64,000 nt of DNA from Armigeres subalbatus (taxonomy: Eukaryota; Arthropoda; Insecta; Diptera; Culicidae). Below are positions 22,232 to 34,860 of the stretch, one piece after another. The notes beneath the pieces were generated by a model. That model ran no database searches, was not told where the DNA came from, and was given only the letters and a program-made list of their open reading frames with translations. Position numbers and translations under genes: made by a program. The stretch spans positions 3,729,470-3,793,469 of the forward strand of contig NC_085139.1 of NCBI RefSeq assembly GCF_024139115.2. The letters are read 5' to 3'. How positions within the stretch are numbered: position 1 is the first letter of the stretch; every line of letters starts with the position of its first letter.

Positions 22232-22873
22232 TCATTCCACGTCGAGCATCCGTGCGAGACGGTTGTAAGTCCGCGTACGGTCTGCTTCTCATTCGGTTTT
22301 TTCCTGAAACAGGTAGTGGTTTTTTTCCGAAAGTGTTTTGAAGCATAGTGCTTGAGTGGAAGTGGTGCTTAGCTGTAGCAGTTAAGTAGCCATTTCGTTG
22401 GTTTTGCAACTACGCAAAACTTTGCAGTTTATTCGGCGTCCATCGCAGGCGCAGGCATCATCGTCCCACGCCGACAGTCATCATCCATCGTGCGTCTCCA
22501 CCAACACAGACGCCGCCGTCCTGCCACCATCCATCCACCCAGTTGCAGTGTTGGGTGTGGCGAGAACACCAACAATAGCGTGGTTCGCTTCGACCGCACC
22601 ACCGGCGAGTGTTCATCGAGCTAGTGTGTGCTGCCAGAACTGTTAGCCGGCAACACAGCAGTGTGGACGCAAGTATTTTATTGAGCTCCCTCTCATTGTT
22701 CCCCTCTCTTCTCCATCTTATTGGAATAGTTTTTTCTTTCTTTTTTACTCGTCTTCCCCTCTGTCCCAAATCATTATTTTGTTTGTGTGTGTGTTTTTTT
22801 TTCTGCCCTTGTGATAATTGTTTAGTTTTAAAAGAGATTGTGCCTCGCTGCAGCGGCGCATTTCGTGTCCGCA

Positions 22874-24269
22874 ATGCGCGAAGGCGAAGTTGGCGGGGGT
22901 ACTTCGTATTCCATGTCAGATGTTTCGTTGCATTCGGGTGTTCCAAACCAAAATGATATGGACACCAGCAACGCTAAAATTTCCTCTACGAGCCCCCGTC
23001 CCAAGGTCTACCCTCACGACTCTAGTGGGCCGTATGTTGTTTTCTTTCGACCCAAAGGCAAACGTTTGAATATCAGCCAGATTAGCAAAGATCTGGAAAA
23101 GCGATTTTCGTCTGTCACGACCATTGACATGGTTGGGTCCAGTAAACTCCGTGTCACGGTCAGTGATCGCAAACAGGCCAACGAGATTGTCACCTGTGAG
23201 CTTTTCACTCTCGAATATAGGGTGTATTTACCGTCAGCAGTGTGTGAGATCGCGGGGGTGGTGACGGAGGGAAGTATGACATGCGACGATTTGAAACAAG
23301 GTTTCGGTCGTTTCAAGAACGTTTCTTTGCCTCCTGTTGCGATACTGGATTGCAAACAAATGTATTCGGTGTCGCAGGAGGGAGAGAAGTGGAGTTATTC
23401 TCCGTCTGACTCTTTCTGCGTCACTTTTTCCGGGTCCGCACTGCCTGACTACGTAGTGATTGGCAAACTTCGTCTACCTGTTCGGCTGTATGTACCGAAG
23501 GTGATGAATTGTGTTAATTGCAAGCAGCTGGGCCACACCGCTCAGTACTGTTGCAATAAACCTCGCTGTGCATCATGCGGAGAGAAGCATGTGGAGGGAG
23601 CGTGCAAGACGGCACCGAAATGTGTCTATTGTAACGAAAGCCCTCCACATGCTCTTGAAGCTTGCCCAACGTACATACAGCAGCGAATCCACCAGAAGCG
23701 GTCTCTTCAGCAACGTTCTCGGCGAAGTTACGCCGAAATGTTGAGGAAGGCCGCTCCTCCACTCGTTTCTGACACCATCTACTCGTCTCTTCCTTTGGAC
23801 GATCAAGGTTGGAAATGGGGTTCCCTTTGTTTTCAATGGCTCAACGAGGAAGAGAATAAAACAGAGCCAGCGACCCTCGAAAAAGCCTAGAAAACAGCCT
23901 CAAAGTGAGCCCCAATCCAACATGGTCAAATTCAAAGCGGGAGGAAATACTCAAAAACGATCAACTTTTGTGGTTTCACATCGGGATGATCGAGAGTTTC
24001 CACCGCTTCCGGGAACATCTAAAATCCCAGATACCCCATTTTTTGCGATTTCTCAGCCAGAAAGAGAGCATACAGAGCGAGCAGAAGAACTCCCGAGCGC
24101 TCCAATGTTCACACTTTCTGGCATCGTGGAGCTCATCCTCAACTTCTTTGATGCTTCCGACCCCGTGAAGAACATGGTCAAAGCTGTTCTTCCTATTCTG
24201 ACTCCTCTCCTGAAGCAGCTGGCTTCGAAAATGCCCCTCCTCGAGTCATTTGTATCCTTCGATGGCTAA
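22874..24269 (+). pseudogene. I-clade ORF1 (gag-like RNA-binding protein), one frameshift
   Basis: ORF1p coats the element RNA and helps form the ribonucleoprotein. The first ATG in frame is at 22874, preceded by a long 5' leader; a TTG start 12 codons earlier is less likely. The frame stays open to a stop at 23890. Three cysteine/histidine knuckles lie at about 23509-23670: CVNCKQLGHTAQYC, CASCGEKHVEGAC and CVYCNESPPHALEAC. The middle part before the knuckles resembles the RRM-like region of I-type gag proteins. Near 23.82 kb the reading frame must shift by one: the next frame reads a basic RKRIKQSQRPSKKPRKQ stretch and runs, without a stop, to TAA at 24267-24269. The original protein was probably about 465 residues. 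Its stop overlaps the ORF2 start (ATGGCTAA at 24262-24269). Apart from the single break it is well preserved, much better than ORF2. Confidence 0.85.
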
Positions 24270-27200
24270 CTTAGTCAATAAGGGTAACATGATTTCGATT
24301 CTACAGTGGAACTGTCGAAGTATTCTTCCAAAATTAGATATTTTTAAATTTTTAGTTAACAAATTACAATGCGATGCTTTTGCTTTATGTGAAACATGGC
24401 TAACACCAGATGTGAACCTTCATTTTCCTGATTTCAACATAATCCGCCGCGATCGGGCAAATCGATATGGAGGAGTGCTTTTAGGGATCAAAAAACAGCA
24501 CTCCTTCTATAGAGTCGATCTTGCGTCGATGTCTGGCACCGAAGCTGTCGCATGTCAGGTGACTATTCGAGGAAAAGACCTCAGTATCGCCTCGATATAT
24601 CTTCCTCCAAACACCGCGATATCTCGTGCCTGAGCCACGGTTGCTCCTGGGAGATTTTAACTCCCACGGAACAGGCTGGGGGAACTGTACGACGACAACC
24701 GTTCATCAATGATATACGACCTCTGCGACGACTTCAATATGTCAATTTTGAATACAGGAGAAGTTACACGAGTGGCTCCTCCAGCAAGAGATAGCCGTCT
24801 AGATCTTTCCATTTGTTCGAGCTCATTATCGTTGGACTGTACTTGGAAGGTGGTCCAAGATCCCCATGGTAGTGATCATTTGCCGATCGAAGTTTCGATT
24901 TCCAATGGACATAAGCAATCTGCTTCCATCGATCTTTCATATGACCTCACGAAGCACTTCGATTGGGGCAAATATGCGGACGCCATCAGCGATGGCATAC
25001 AGTCGATAGAAGCACTTTCCCCGCGGGAAGAGTACAAGTTTCTATCGCAGTTGATTCTTGAAAGCGCTCTTCAGGCACAACGTCGGCCGGTGCCAGGAGC
25101 TTCGGTTCGTAGGAAACCCTACAGTCCGTGGTGGGACATCGAGTGTACGCAACTTTATCGCGAGAAATCCGCCGCGTTCAAAGAATTTCGGAAACACGGG
25201 GCGATCGTTCTTCACAAACGATACACCGCGCTCGAAATCCAGTTCAAGAAACTGGTCAAAGTGAAGAAGCGCGGATATTGGCGCACTTTTGTTGAAAGTT
25301 TATCGCGCGAGACTTCAATGAAAACTCTGTGGACCGTCGGGAGAAGAATGCGCAACGCGTCGTCCGTAAACGAAGATCGTGAAAGCTCGTCGCGGTGGAT
25401 ACTTGACTTCGCAAAGAAAGTTTGTCCGGATTCGGTACCGGTGAGGCAAGAGCTACGTGATGCTTTTGCAGACAGGGATGATATGGATCGTCCCTTTCGA
25501 TGATTGAATTCTCGCTTGCCCTCCTTTCATGTAACAATTCCGCTCCAGGGATGGACCGAATCAGGTTCAACTTGCTCAAAAACATCCCAGACGTCGCGAA
25601 GAGGCGCTTATTGAGCTTGTTCAATCAGTTACTGGAGTGCAACGTTGTTCCGGATGGTTGGAGGCAAGAATCCCGAAAAACCCGCATCGGATTGTATCTC
25701 GTATCGCCCCATCGCGATGCTGTTCTATCTTCGGAAGCTGTTGGAGAAGATGATTCTCTTCCGGCTAGACAAATGGGTTGAATCGAATATGTAGTTTGTT
25801 GTCAGATATACACAATTTGGTTTCCGCAGGGGCAAGGGAACGAACGACTGTCTTGCGTTGTTTTCTTCAGAAATTTTGCTTACTTTCGCTAAAAAAGAGC
25901 AAATGTGTTTGGACATTAACAGGGCTTTTGATTCAGTTTGCGTCGATGTCTTATCTGACAAACTCCACGAGTGTGGACTTTCACCAATTTTGAACAACTA
26001 TTTGTACAATTTGTTGTCAGAGAAGCGTATGAGTTTTTCTCATGGTGACTCGGCAACTTCACGAATTAGCTACATGGGTCTCCCCAGGGCTCATGTTTGA
26101 GCCCCCTTCTTTACAATTTTTACGTCAGAGACATTGATGAATGTCTCATGCCAAATTGCTCGTTGATACAGCTTGCAGATGATTGTGTTGTATCCGTTTC
26201 GGGGTCAACAGCAGTTAATCTGCAAGGACCATTGCAAGATACTTTGGACAATTTGTCTACTTGGGCTACGAAGCTGGGTATCGAATTCTCTCCGGAGAAA
26301 ACTGAGATGGTTGTCTTTTCAAAAAAACATAAGCCGGCAAAGCTCCCGCTCCAACTGATGGGTAAGGCAATCACTCATAGCATTTCTTCTAAATACCTCG
26401 GTGTCTGGTTCGACTCGAAATGCACCATTGGGAAGCACATTGTGTATCTGACACAAAAATGCCAGAAACGGATCAACTTCATGCGATCAATAACCGGAAC
26501 ATGGTGGGGAGCGCATCCCGAAGATCTTATGACGTTGTATAGAACAACCATTTTGTCGGTCCTCGAATACGGTAGTTTCTGCTTCCAGTCCGCGGCTAAA
26601 ACACACATGCTGAAGCTTCAAAGGATTCAGTACCGCTGTCTCCGTATCGCGTTAGGATGTATGAATTCGACACATACAATGAGCTTGGAAGTACTTGCGG
26701 GAGTACTGCCACTAACAGATCGTTTCGCGGAATTATCGCTCCGGTTCCTCATCCGCTGTGAGGTTCTCAATCCATTGGTCATTGATAACTTCGAGAAGCT
26801 GCTCGAACAAAACCCTCAATCTCGATTCATGAGTATTTACCACTGGTACATAACGCTGGAGGTAAGCCCTTCTTCGGTAGATACCAATCGTGCTAACTTC
26901 TTAGACTCTTACAGTTCCTCTGTTACTTATGATCTGTCCATGAAGCAGGAGGTTCATGGAATACCAGACTTTCTGTGTGCGGAGGTCATACCTCCATTAT
27001 TTGCAAGCAAATACGGGCACGCCAGTGAGGAGAGAAGCTTTTACAGACGGGTCAAAAATTGATGACTCCACTGGTTTCGGTGTTTTCAACGTTTTTCATA
27101 GCGCCTACTTTAAGCTCAAAGAGCCTTGTTCCGTGTATACTGCTGAGCTAGCAGCTATACACTATTCACTCGAGCTAATCGCATCCCTACCTCCTGACCA

Positions 27201-27875
27201 CTTTTTCATCTTCACCGACAGTCTAAGTTCCTTGGAGGCTGTTCGGTCAATGAAACCGGTTAAGCACTCAGCGTATCTTCTAAATGGGATACGGAAAGCT
27301 TTGAGTGCCTTATCACAACGGTCTTACACAATCACCATGGCTTGGGTCCCTTCTCATTGCTCGATCCCGGAAAAATAAGAAAGGGGACTGTTTGGCTAAG
27401 GTGGGCGCTATGGAAGGTGATATTTACGATCGGAAAATCACCTTCGATGAATTTTTCACATTAGTTCGTCAGGAAACCTTGAACAGCTGGCAACAGAAAT
27501 GGACAAAGGGGGAGGTGGGTAGATGGCTGTATTCAATTCGCCCGCAGGTGTCGAAGCGTCCATGGTTCAAAAAATTGAATATGGGACGAGACTTCATTCG
27601 AACCATGTGTCGTCTAATGTCCAATCACTACACTCTAAATGCACATCTTTTCAGAGTGGGGCTCTCGGAAGGAAATCTCTGTGTTTGCGGCGAGGATTAT
27701 CAGGACATCGATCATGTCGTGCGAGGAGCATCGTGGCCCCAGATCTGCGCTAACTGAACATCTCCGGGTCCGAGGAAAACAACCAAAGCCTATTAGGGAA
27801 GTGTTGTCGGGCCTTGATCTCGAGTACATGTCCCTGGTCCACCAATTTTTGAAAGTTGCTGATGTAAAACTGTAA
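24262..27875 (+). pseudogene. I-clade ORF2 (endonuclease-RT-RNase H polyprotein), many frameshifts
   Basis: ORF2 nicks the target DNA, copies the RNA at the nick and degrades it. The endonuclease domain starts ISILQWNCRSI, then CETWL, LLLGDFNSHG and GSDHLPIEV (24280-24890), so all catalytic motifs can be read. RT blocks are SAPGMDRIRFN, YRPIAML, QFGFRRGKGTNDC, the first catalytic Asp in DINRAFDSV, GLPQG (broken by a missing C near 26085), LADD (about 26178) and YLGVWFD. RNase H follows: FTDGS (about 27040), YTAELAAIHY, IFTDSLSS, and the final Asp in KGDCLAKV. A C-terminal CVCGEDYQDIDHVV precedes the end LKVADVKL. Frame changes lie near 24630, 24675, 25497, 25669, 26085, 27035, 27370 and 27720, plus a TAG at 25792. 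Many breaks are single-base, several in homopolymers. The start is chosen by the ORF1/ORF2 overlap. Confidence 0.88.
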
Positions 27876-28270
27876 TCATTGTCTGCCCATTCCCTTGTCT
27901 GTCGTACCCCATATCGAATGTCTTCCTCTTGTTGTACATTTCCATGTCTGTCGTTAATCCCTTCCGTATGTCTTCCTCTCGTCGTTGTCTCCCAAAAAAA
28001 GTTTGTTTGTCCCGTTACAGATGTAAAAATGCGAGGAATGTCAACTTTGTGAACATCAGCATAGTAATTACTTAAGCACCCTAAAATCCTTTCCTTTCCT
28101 ACTGTATTATTGTATTCCCTAACCTCGACTAAACCGCGAGTCTTTCGGTTCCCCAAAACTAACACTATGTATAAGAATCAAGAAATGTATTGTTAAACTT
28201 GATTTCGGCTCCGTAACGCTTCACGGCAAATGAGCCTTCCAAATAAACGAAAGATAAAAAAAAAAAAAAA

Positions 28271-29540
28271 TTCTTCAAAAAATTCCGTCAAGAGTTCCTC
28301 TAGAAATTCCTTCGGAGATTCATCCATGAATTCTTTAGGAACTTCCCTCAAGAGTTCCCACGAAAAGTCCGCTCGGAGTTCCTCCAGATGTTTCTCTCGA
28401 AATACCTTAGAAATCCCTTCGGAAATTTCTGCAGGAAAATTACTCCAATAACTCTTTCAAAGCTACCCCGAAGGAGCTCCTGGAAGAGTTTTCGGAGGAA
28501 CTCCTGGAGGAATTTCGGGAGAAATTTCAGGAAGAACTCATGGCGGACTTTCAGTAGGAACTCTTGGAGAGATTTCAGGAAGAATTCCTGAATAAATATC
28601 CGAAGGAATTGGAGGAATTTCCGAAGGAACTCCTGGAAGAATTACCGAAGTAACTCTTGAAGGAATTCTAGGAGGAATTTCCAATGAAACTTCTAGACGA
28701 ATTTCCGAAAGAACTCTAGGAGGAATTTCTAAAGGAGTTTTCGATAAAAAAAATTCTTGGAAGAATTTCTGAAACATTCAAAAAAAAAATTGGAATTATT
28801 TCTGGGGGCATTTTGAGCAGAATTTCTGGAGGAGCTCCTGACAGACCCTCCATATGAACTCTTATAGAAATTAGGAATGAATTTCCGTAGGAACTCCTTG
28901 AGAAATTTTCGGGAGAACTCCTGAAGGAATTTTGGCGGACTTCCCGCAGAAACTCTTGAAAGAGTTTCTGGAGTAATTCGAGCAAGAACTTCTGAAGGAA
29001 CTCCTTGGGGGTTTTCCAGAAGATCTCCTGAAGGAATTTCCGGAAGAACTTCTGGAGGAATTTACGAAGAAACTTGTGGAGTTACATCCAAAGTAGTTTT
29101 TGTAATTATTTTTGGAGGAACTCTTTAAGGGGTTTTTGAGAAAACTTTTGGCAGTCTTTTGTAGCAACTCTTGGAGGAATTGGAATTATCGGAGGAGTTT
29201 CTGGATGTACTCCAGAGGAATATCATGGAGGTACATCCAAAGTAGTTTTTGTAATTATTTTTGGAGGTACTCTTGAAGGGTTTTTTGAGAAAACTCTTGG
29301 CTGTCTTTTGTAGCAACTCTTGGAGGAATTGGAATTATCGGAGGAATTCCTGGATGAACTCCCGAGGAATATCATAGAGGTATTTCCAAAGGAACTTCTT
29401 AAGAAATTCCCGGAAGAACTCTTGGAGCAATGTCTGGAGGAATTCTTGAAAGAACTTCGTCGAGGAATTTGGAGAGTAACTGCTGGAAGAATTGCCGGAG
29501 GAATTTCCGAATGTGTTTTTGGATAAATTTCAGGGGGAAT
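28271..29540. repeat. 24-bp minisatellite C, block 3 (continuation after the retrotransposon)
   Basis: This is the same 24-bp unit as at 21840-22231. It reads in the TTCCTCC orientation up to about 28460, then in the GGAGGAA orientation to about 29540, so again it is an inverted arrangement of tandem units. The unit contains few stop codons, which generates several short chance frames on both strands. None of these is a gene. Confidence 0.75.
29083..29380. repeat. 149-bp direct duplication inside minisatellite C
   Basis: The stretch beginning TACATCCAAAGTAGTTTTT occurs at 29083 and again at 29232. The two copies are near-identical over about 149 bp. This is a recent higher-order duplication (about six 24-bp units) on top of the older array. 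Confidence 0.8.
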
Positions 29541-31640
29541 TCTGCGTTAAGTACAGTACAGCACAATATTGAAAGTTTAATGTATAAAATAAGGCCACGG
29601 GATCCACGCCGTTGCTGCCAACCAGAAATGATCTATCACGCCATATGACTATATTATTATCGGCGCAGAGATCTCCTAAAAATAAAAAAAAATAAAATAC
29701 TAATCCTTCTGCCTGAAAAACTGAAAATCTAATAATAAAAAATATTAAAACTATCGAAAAAATTAAGTATTGCCAAATTTTTCATTTTTTTATTAGTTTC
29801 AAAATTCTTTATTTCAAAATACTGTTAGTTGAAACGAAAATCAATTATTTGTTATAATATTGTATATAAATGTGCAAATGTATGAAAAATAACAGTTTAT
29901 TAGATTTTTTTTTGTAAAAGTAAATTGGAAGCATGGCTGGGGGTAGTGCTGAATTATTCCTTTTCTTCCTTCCGAGCTGTAGATGATGTGTAGATGCTTT
30001 CTTCCATATTTTTCTATATTCCACATGTTTCGAGCATCATCTATCATTAGACCGATGGCTACTTTGGCATGCTTTGTATATGACGCAGCACACATGTCCC
30101 ATAGATGTTACTGTAACTCATATGTCACCAGATTTAGTCACAATCAAGTTGCTGCAACCATTTTTGTCTGACTTGTACTTCTCGGGCTGTGAAGTATCCT
30201 TGGGCACAGTTGACACAATTAGGTTATAAATTGCAATGTTTAGCGCTTGTGCAGTGCAGTGACTATTTTCATTAAAAAATGTACCTGATGAAACAGGTCA
30301 TGGTGGTCATTTTGTGTTTTATTGACTACATATCCAACGGCTGCAGTTTGTATTAACCGATTGATCACTTCCTTTCACACGGAATTCCGAGAACGTTCCT
30401 TAGTAATTCTTACAGGTTAACTGAAGGAAGTTCCAAAAAAGGTGTCAGACGAATTTGGTATTTAGCAAACTCTGACTTTGCGTTACAGAGCAATAACTCG
30501 ATAAAACAGCCACTTCCAAGGAGTTGTCAGACGAATTTGCATAGGATTTCCAAGGGAAATTTCCGCACGACTTCCAAAAAGAATTTATAACAAATCTTCC
30601 CAGAGGAAATCTCGGAATAACAACCGAAAAAAAAAATCTTCAAGGATGACAATTTCAAATCAATACTTGCTCTTGCACAGTTCCAGGATTGTCTTAAAAG
30701 TATGTCTGTGAAGGATTCAAGAATCACACTTTTCTTTGCAAATCCATTCATATTGAATTATTTTTCAGGAATTCTAAGTAAAAGTTATTAAATAATTCCT
30801 CCTGATAATGTTCGCTGTAAATCAATCTTGGTCTTTTTTGTATGACTCCCGACTTTATGAAAATAAGTTTTATCGTCTTTTTCGGAGATCCTCCACAGTT
30901 TCGTGCAGTAGTTTTACCGGGATGATTATCGCAAAAATATTTCAAGAAGACTTCCTCTTGGTAATTTTTTCTTGAAATATCCAGAAGTAAGCTTGGGAAA
31001 TATTGCAGAAGTTATGTCATAGCATCCACTAACAGTTCCTTTGTAGTCGGAATTTCCTAGCTTGAAGTTTTGTTCATCTAAAACTTGCAAAATAAGTTGT
31101 TTTTGCAGCATTCGAATGTTGTGTTATCTCAGAAGTCGCTGTTTAAATCAAAAATGACCTAATATTTATCTAAATCACATGTTATTTAGCATTGTGAAAT
31201 AAATAAGATTATACTTGCATCACCAAACCACGCATAATTTTTTAAAATAATTCCTAGGATAGAGTCATCACCACCTAAAACATGGTACAGACTTCTTTCC
31301 TTTACGTCATCTTATAACTCATTTGGAAAGCAAACAAGTGGTTACACGAGGGGGAAAATTACAGTCTAAATAGAAATAAATTCACACCACACTGCAGCTG
31401 CACATACTATCAATATATCACCCGCTAAGTCGTGGAAAGTATCCGGCAAGTACGCAAGCAGAGAAGATGGAATTCCCTTTTTATAATACAGTCAAGCATT
31501 TAGAAGTCGGTTAGTTCACAAAAAATGTCAGGATCAGAAGAAAAACATGTTATTCATGACATGAAATTGCAGTTCTCAGAAAAAAATCGGATGTTAAAAG
31601 TTTCACTGTTAGTATAAACGGGGAAGGGCTCAAACCAACG
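29541..31640. other. AT-rich spacer, no supported gene
   Basis: Strongly AT-rich to about 30 kb. Short stretches near 30.4-30.6 and 30.9-31.0 kb carry weak GGAATTTCC-type words like those of the nearby minisatellite. No ORF with a recognisable domain was found. Confidence 0.45.
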
Positions 31641-34600
31641 AGGCATCACATATCACTGGGTACTTTTCAGAAGATCAAAAAGTCATCTACAGACACGACG
31701 TACGTACAGATGCGAATGTCACGAACGGGTTGGTGACCCTCTCGTTTTCGAACCAGTTCTAGTGACACCCACTTGACACAAACTGTTTCCACACTTGAAC
31801 TGAAGAAGCGAAGCATCAAATGGGATCTAATTGATGGATTGGTGCGATGAAGGTTCTTCTGCTGCTTCAGCCGGGAAAGTGTTCCAGATAACTCAATTAA
31901 AGAACCGCCCATACCATTTGCTTCCCATTTGAACATTTTTGTTCAATCTTCCGGACAATTTACAGCTAGTAATTAACAACTTATAATTGCTCCCGGACGT
32001 ACTGCCAGGCAGTGCATTAAAAAGTAGCACTTTGTGAACAAGTCTTGTTCGGCACCCTTTTCCGTTACATCTCCTGAATAAACAAACTCAAGGAAGCGGA
32101 ACAACGGCTGGATCTTCCCCCACGTCTTGACCATCTCCATTCGCCGTGCTTCTTTTTGAGGAAACGCCAGAGCCTAGCGTCAGGTGAAGTAGGCCGCGGA
32201 GTTCGTTTGCATTGCCTACTTCAAAGCTTCATGATGGCACGTGTGTTAACTGCTGTACGGTTCGCAATTAATTGCTGTGGCTCGTGGCGGCCCCTAAACA
32301 AACCGTACAGTGCGCATACAGTTGGCCTTGACCCGTTTGTTTGATCCATCATCATCAACGGCGCGAGAAAATGTATGAATTACTGTGCGCACCTTCAGCT
32401 TCAATGTCCGATGGAGCGAACGAATGCATTTATTATTGTTAATGCTGTTGGCGATTCGCAAAGCAGCGGTACCGTGTTGACTCAATAAATTGAAGTGCAC
32501 GAAGAGAATGATGAATTCATAAAAAGGAAGAAGGATTCTGACTGCTGACTCACGACAATCAGTCAAATTTGAAATGACCAAGTATTCAAATGTTTTCCGA
32601 CGTTGATGACCGTAGTTCAACCTTGAAGCTAGACAAATTTTCGATCACTGCGTACCAAAAAAGAGTTCCACGCAAATTGAAGAACGACATCATGCGTGAA
32701 CTGAATCCACTATGGAAACCGTAAAAATTACAATCATTATTAACGAAAACGGCAGCGTCGCCGCGTGCAAAATAGAAACGCATCATTCCAACATTTTTAT
32801 CGCAATTAACAGTTAATTCAGTGCTGCGTTCATTAAAACAACTGAGCATACTGTTTTCTTCAATAAATTGCTGATTGTGCAGCAGCAACAACGGCAACAC
32901 AATTATTCCAGCCTTCCCCACTACGACTGTCTGAGCAATGTTTGGCGCTTATCGATTGTTTGCAATCAGTTCCGGCAGGTTGGAATCTGAGGCGATTTTC
33001 CAACGCTTGCATGGCTGCCTTCTACCGGGAGATATTGACGTTCTCATGAAACGCTTCTCGTTTGCAGCATACACATCAGACAAATTGATAGTCATACATA
33101 CACTTGACGAGCGCGGATTCAACCTGATCCAAGCATGCTGCGAAGTGCGCCCTCTCGGGCACTAAAGTCGTTGTCATGGCGCAACACAAACTTTTACTTT
33201 CAATGACTTGATTATATGCGAATTTTATACCCGCCTGCTGAGACCCGTGCGAAGGGTGAAAGGAAAAGGTGACTTGGTGAAACTTTCGTTTTCAGTGGTC
33301 TTCTCGGTGGCAACGACGACGACGACGGCCAAGGTGACTGTTGAAGTAGCTGCCGGCCACTCGATAGCCGGCATATGGTCATCCCAAGCCACAGGCGGAC
33401 TTGAATGTGAGTGGATTGGACAAAGGAGATCGAGTTTTGGCGAAACTAGCGAAATAAGGAAAGCGGAAAAGCGCTTAGGTCGGTCACTGGAGTGAGTTTG
33501 TTTTTTTTTAGATGTGGAAAGAAATTCAAACTCGAATAGGAACACAGATAAGAGCAAATGATTGGACGAGTTGATTTGATAAGCTTTTGAAAAACTTTCC
33601 TTAAACTGTGAAGTAAATCAAAAAGTTGTGGTATGTTGGGCATGGCTAGCAATGAATATTTGGGTGCTGCTTGGTACACTTTTGGACCAACAAAAAGAGT
33701 AGAGATTTCTCTTTAGCCCTAATCATGTGATTGTTTTCTCGAACATCAACATGCGTTGAGAAGGCGTGACACAACAACTTAACAAGTAAAGGCAAAGTTC
33801 GAAAATTGAGTAATTTCGTATGCGGATGTGCTTTATTTTCCAAACTCATTCGACTGCTTGGGTAATGGCTAGTGTTTTGTCTAACGTTCCGAGACAGTGC
33901 CAACTGTTTTGAACATTTCCCGAACTCGCGTCGTTTACTGTCCACCTGATGAGTTCCTTCCCCTTTTATGGTGCAATTATTGTTATGCAAACCAACTCGA
34001 CCGAGCGTAAACAAGCACAGGGCGCCCCGGTAAGTACCACCTTCTTCGTCGGAATGACCACGTTCGCTTCCATCAGGGTGCGACATGGGGGAAGCCGAAA
34101 TTTGCATGATGCAAATCGCAGGTAATTCCGTTTACTTCCCATGCCATGCTTTATATTAGTAGGTTGCTAACAACTCAGTCGGTGCAGTCGAGGCGAGAAT
34201 AATTGCCGCAGCTCGCTCACTCGACTGGAGATGATTTCAATGCTCCGAAGGTTGCGTCCGTCAAGCATTAGATGCTTCATAAAATTATAACGCTGATGGT
34301 TGAAGGTGAAGAAACTTTACCTACTTGCTTGAAGTCTCACTGAACTATCCACACAATAGGCACTCTGTCCGCCGGTGCTCTGAGGTCTTGTAAATCAAAA
34401 CAAACCCCTGGTCGTCTTGTCAAAGTGCTAACCAGCAGCAGAGAAACTGCTGCAAAAGTGAAACAAATTGAAAGCGAATATCCGAGTCGAGTGTTCAAGG
34501 TGGAAGGAACTTATAAATCAGTAACTGTTGCGGTTGCTACAGTAAAGTATGTTGCGGTATGAGGATGCTAGTCTACCGAAACGAGTTAATGCATAATTTG

Positions 34601-34860
34601 GTAAAGTTCAAAAGTCCTTCGCTATACTTTACGCGATGCACTCGCAAGTTCATCATCTAAGGTGCCGGTTAGAGTAGATACGTCTACGCGCGACATCGCG
34701 CGAGAACTGTACGCAAAGGAATAGCAATCAATAATAAGATGTTATTAAATCGTATGGACGCATCGCAATTCGCGTCTGCTCTGATCGCACCCTAAGCCTT
34801 GACGATAAGGTGCAAGAAGCAAGGGCCGTCAGTTGAGAAAGTTTGTTTGTTTTTCACAAT
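31641..34860. other. Low-copy-looking non-coding region
   Basis: In contrast to its surroundings, this 3.2 kb shows no inverted-repeat element, no tandem array and no retroelement motif. Its base composition is balanced and it is rich in long mixed words. It includes homeodomain-type cores such as CAATTAATTG (near 32266). Frames such as 32938-33165 and 33208-33495 have no recognisable domain. It could hold regulatory DNA or non-coding exons of a host gene lying outside the window, but nothing in the sequence proves it. Confidence 0.35.

Larger units (their letters stand above)
22232..28270 (+). mobile_element. Full-length, inactive I-clade non-LTR retrotransposon
   Basis: About 6.04 kb with a 5' UTR of about 640 bp, ORF1, ORF2 (endonuclease, RT, RNase H, C-terminal CCHC-like motif), a 3' UTR of about 370 bp and a 3' A-rich tail. 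A candidate 13-bp target-site duplication, AAATTCTTCAAAA, lies at 22219-22231 and at 28268-28280 (the first As merge with the tail). It puts the 5' end at or within a base or two of 22232. The element is inserted in the 24-bp minisatellite, which contains similar words, so part of the duplication match could be coincidental. RNase H in ORF2 and the CCHC ORF1 fit the I clade (as in Drosophila I factor and mosquito MosquI). Multiple frameshifts and one stop make it non-autonomous. Length and both ends suggest it was inserted as a complete copy. Confidence 0.85.

Noticed and set aside
22458..22946. 162-codon minus-strand frame
   Set aside because: It is antisense to the 5' UTR and ORF1 start of the I-clade element and has low-complexity composition.
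28230..29526. Series of 60-100 codon Ser/Arg/Asn-rich or Glu/Leu-rich frames
   Set aside because: They are translations of the 24-bp minisatellite; 24 is a multiple of 3, so they give repetitive peptides without being genes.
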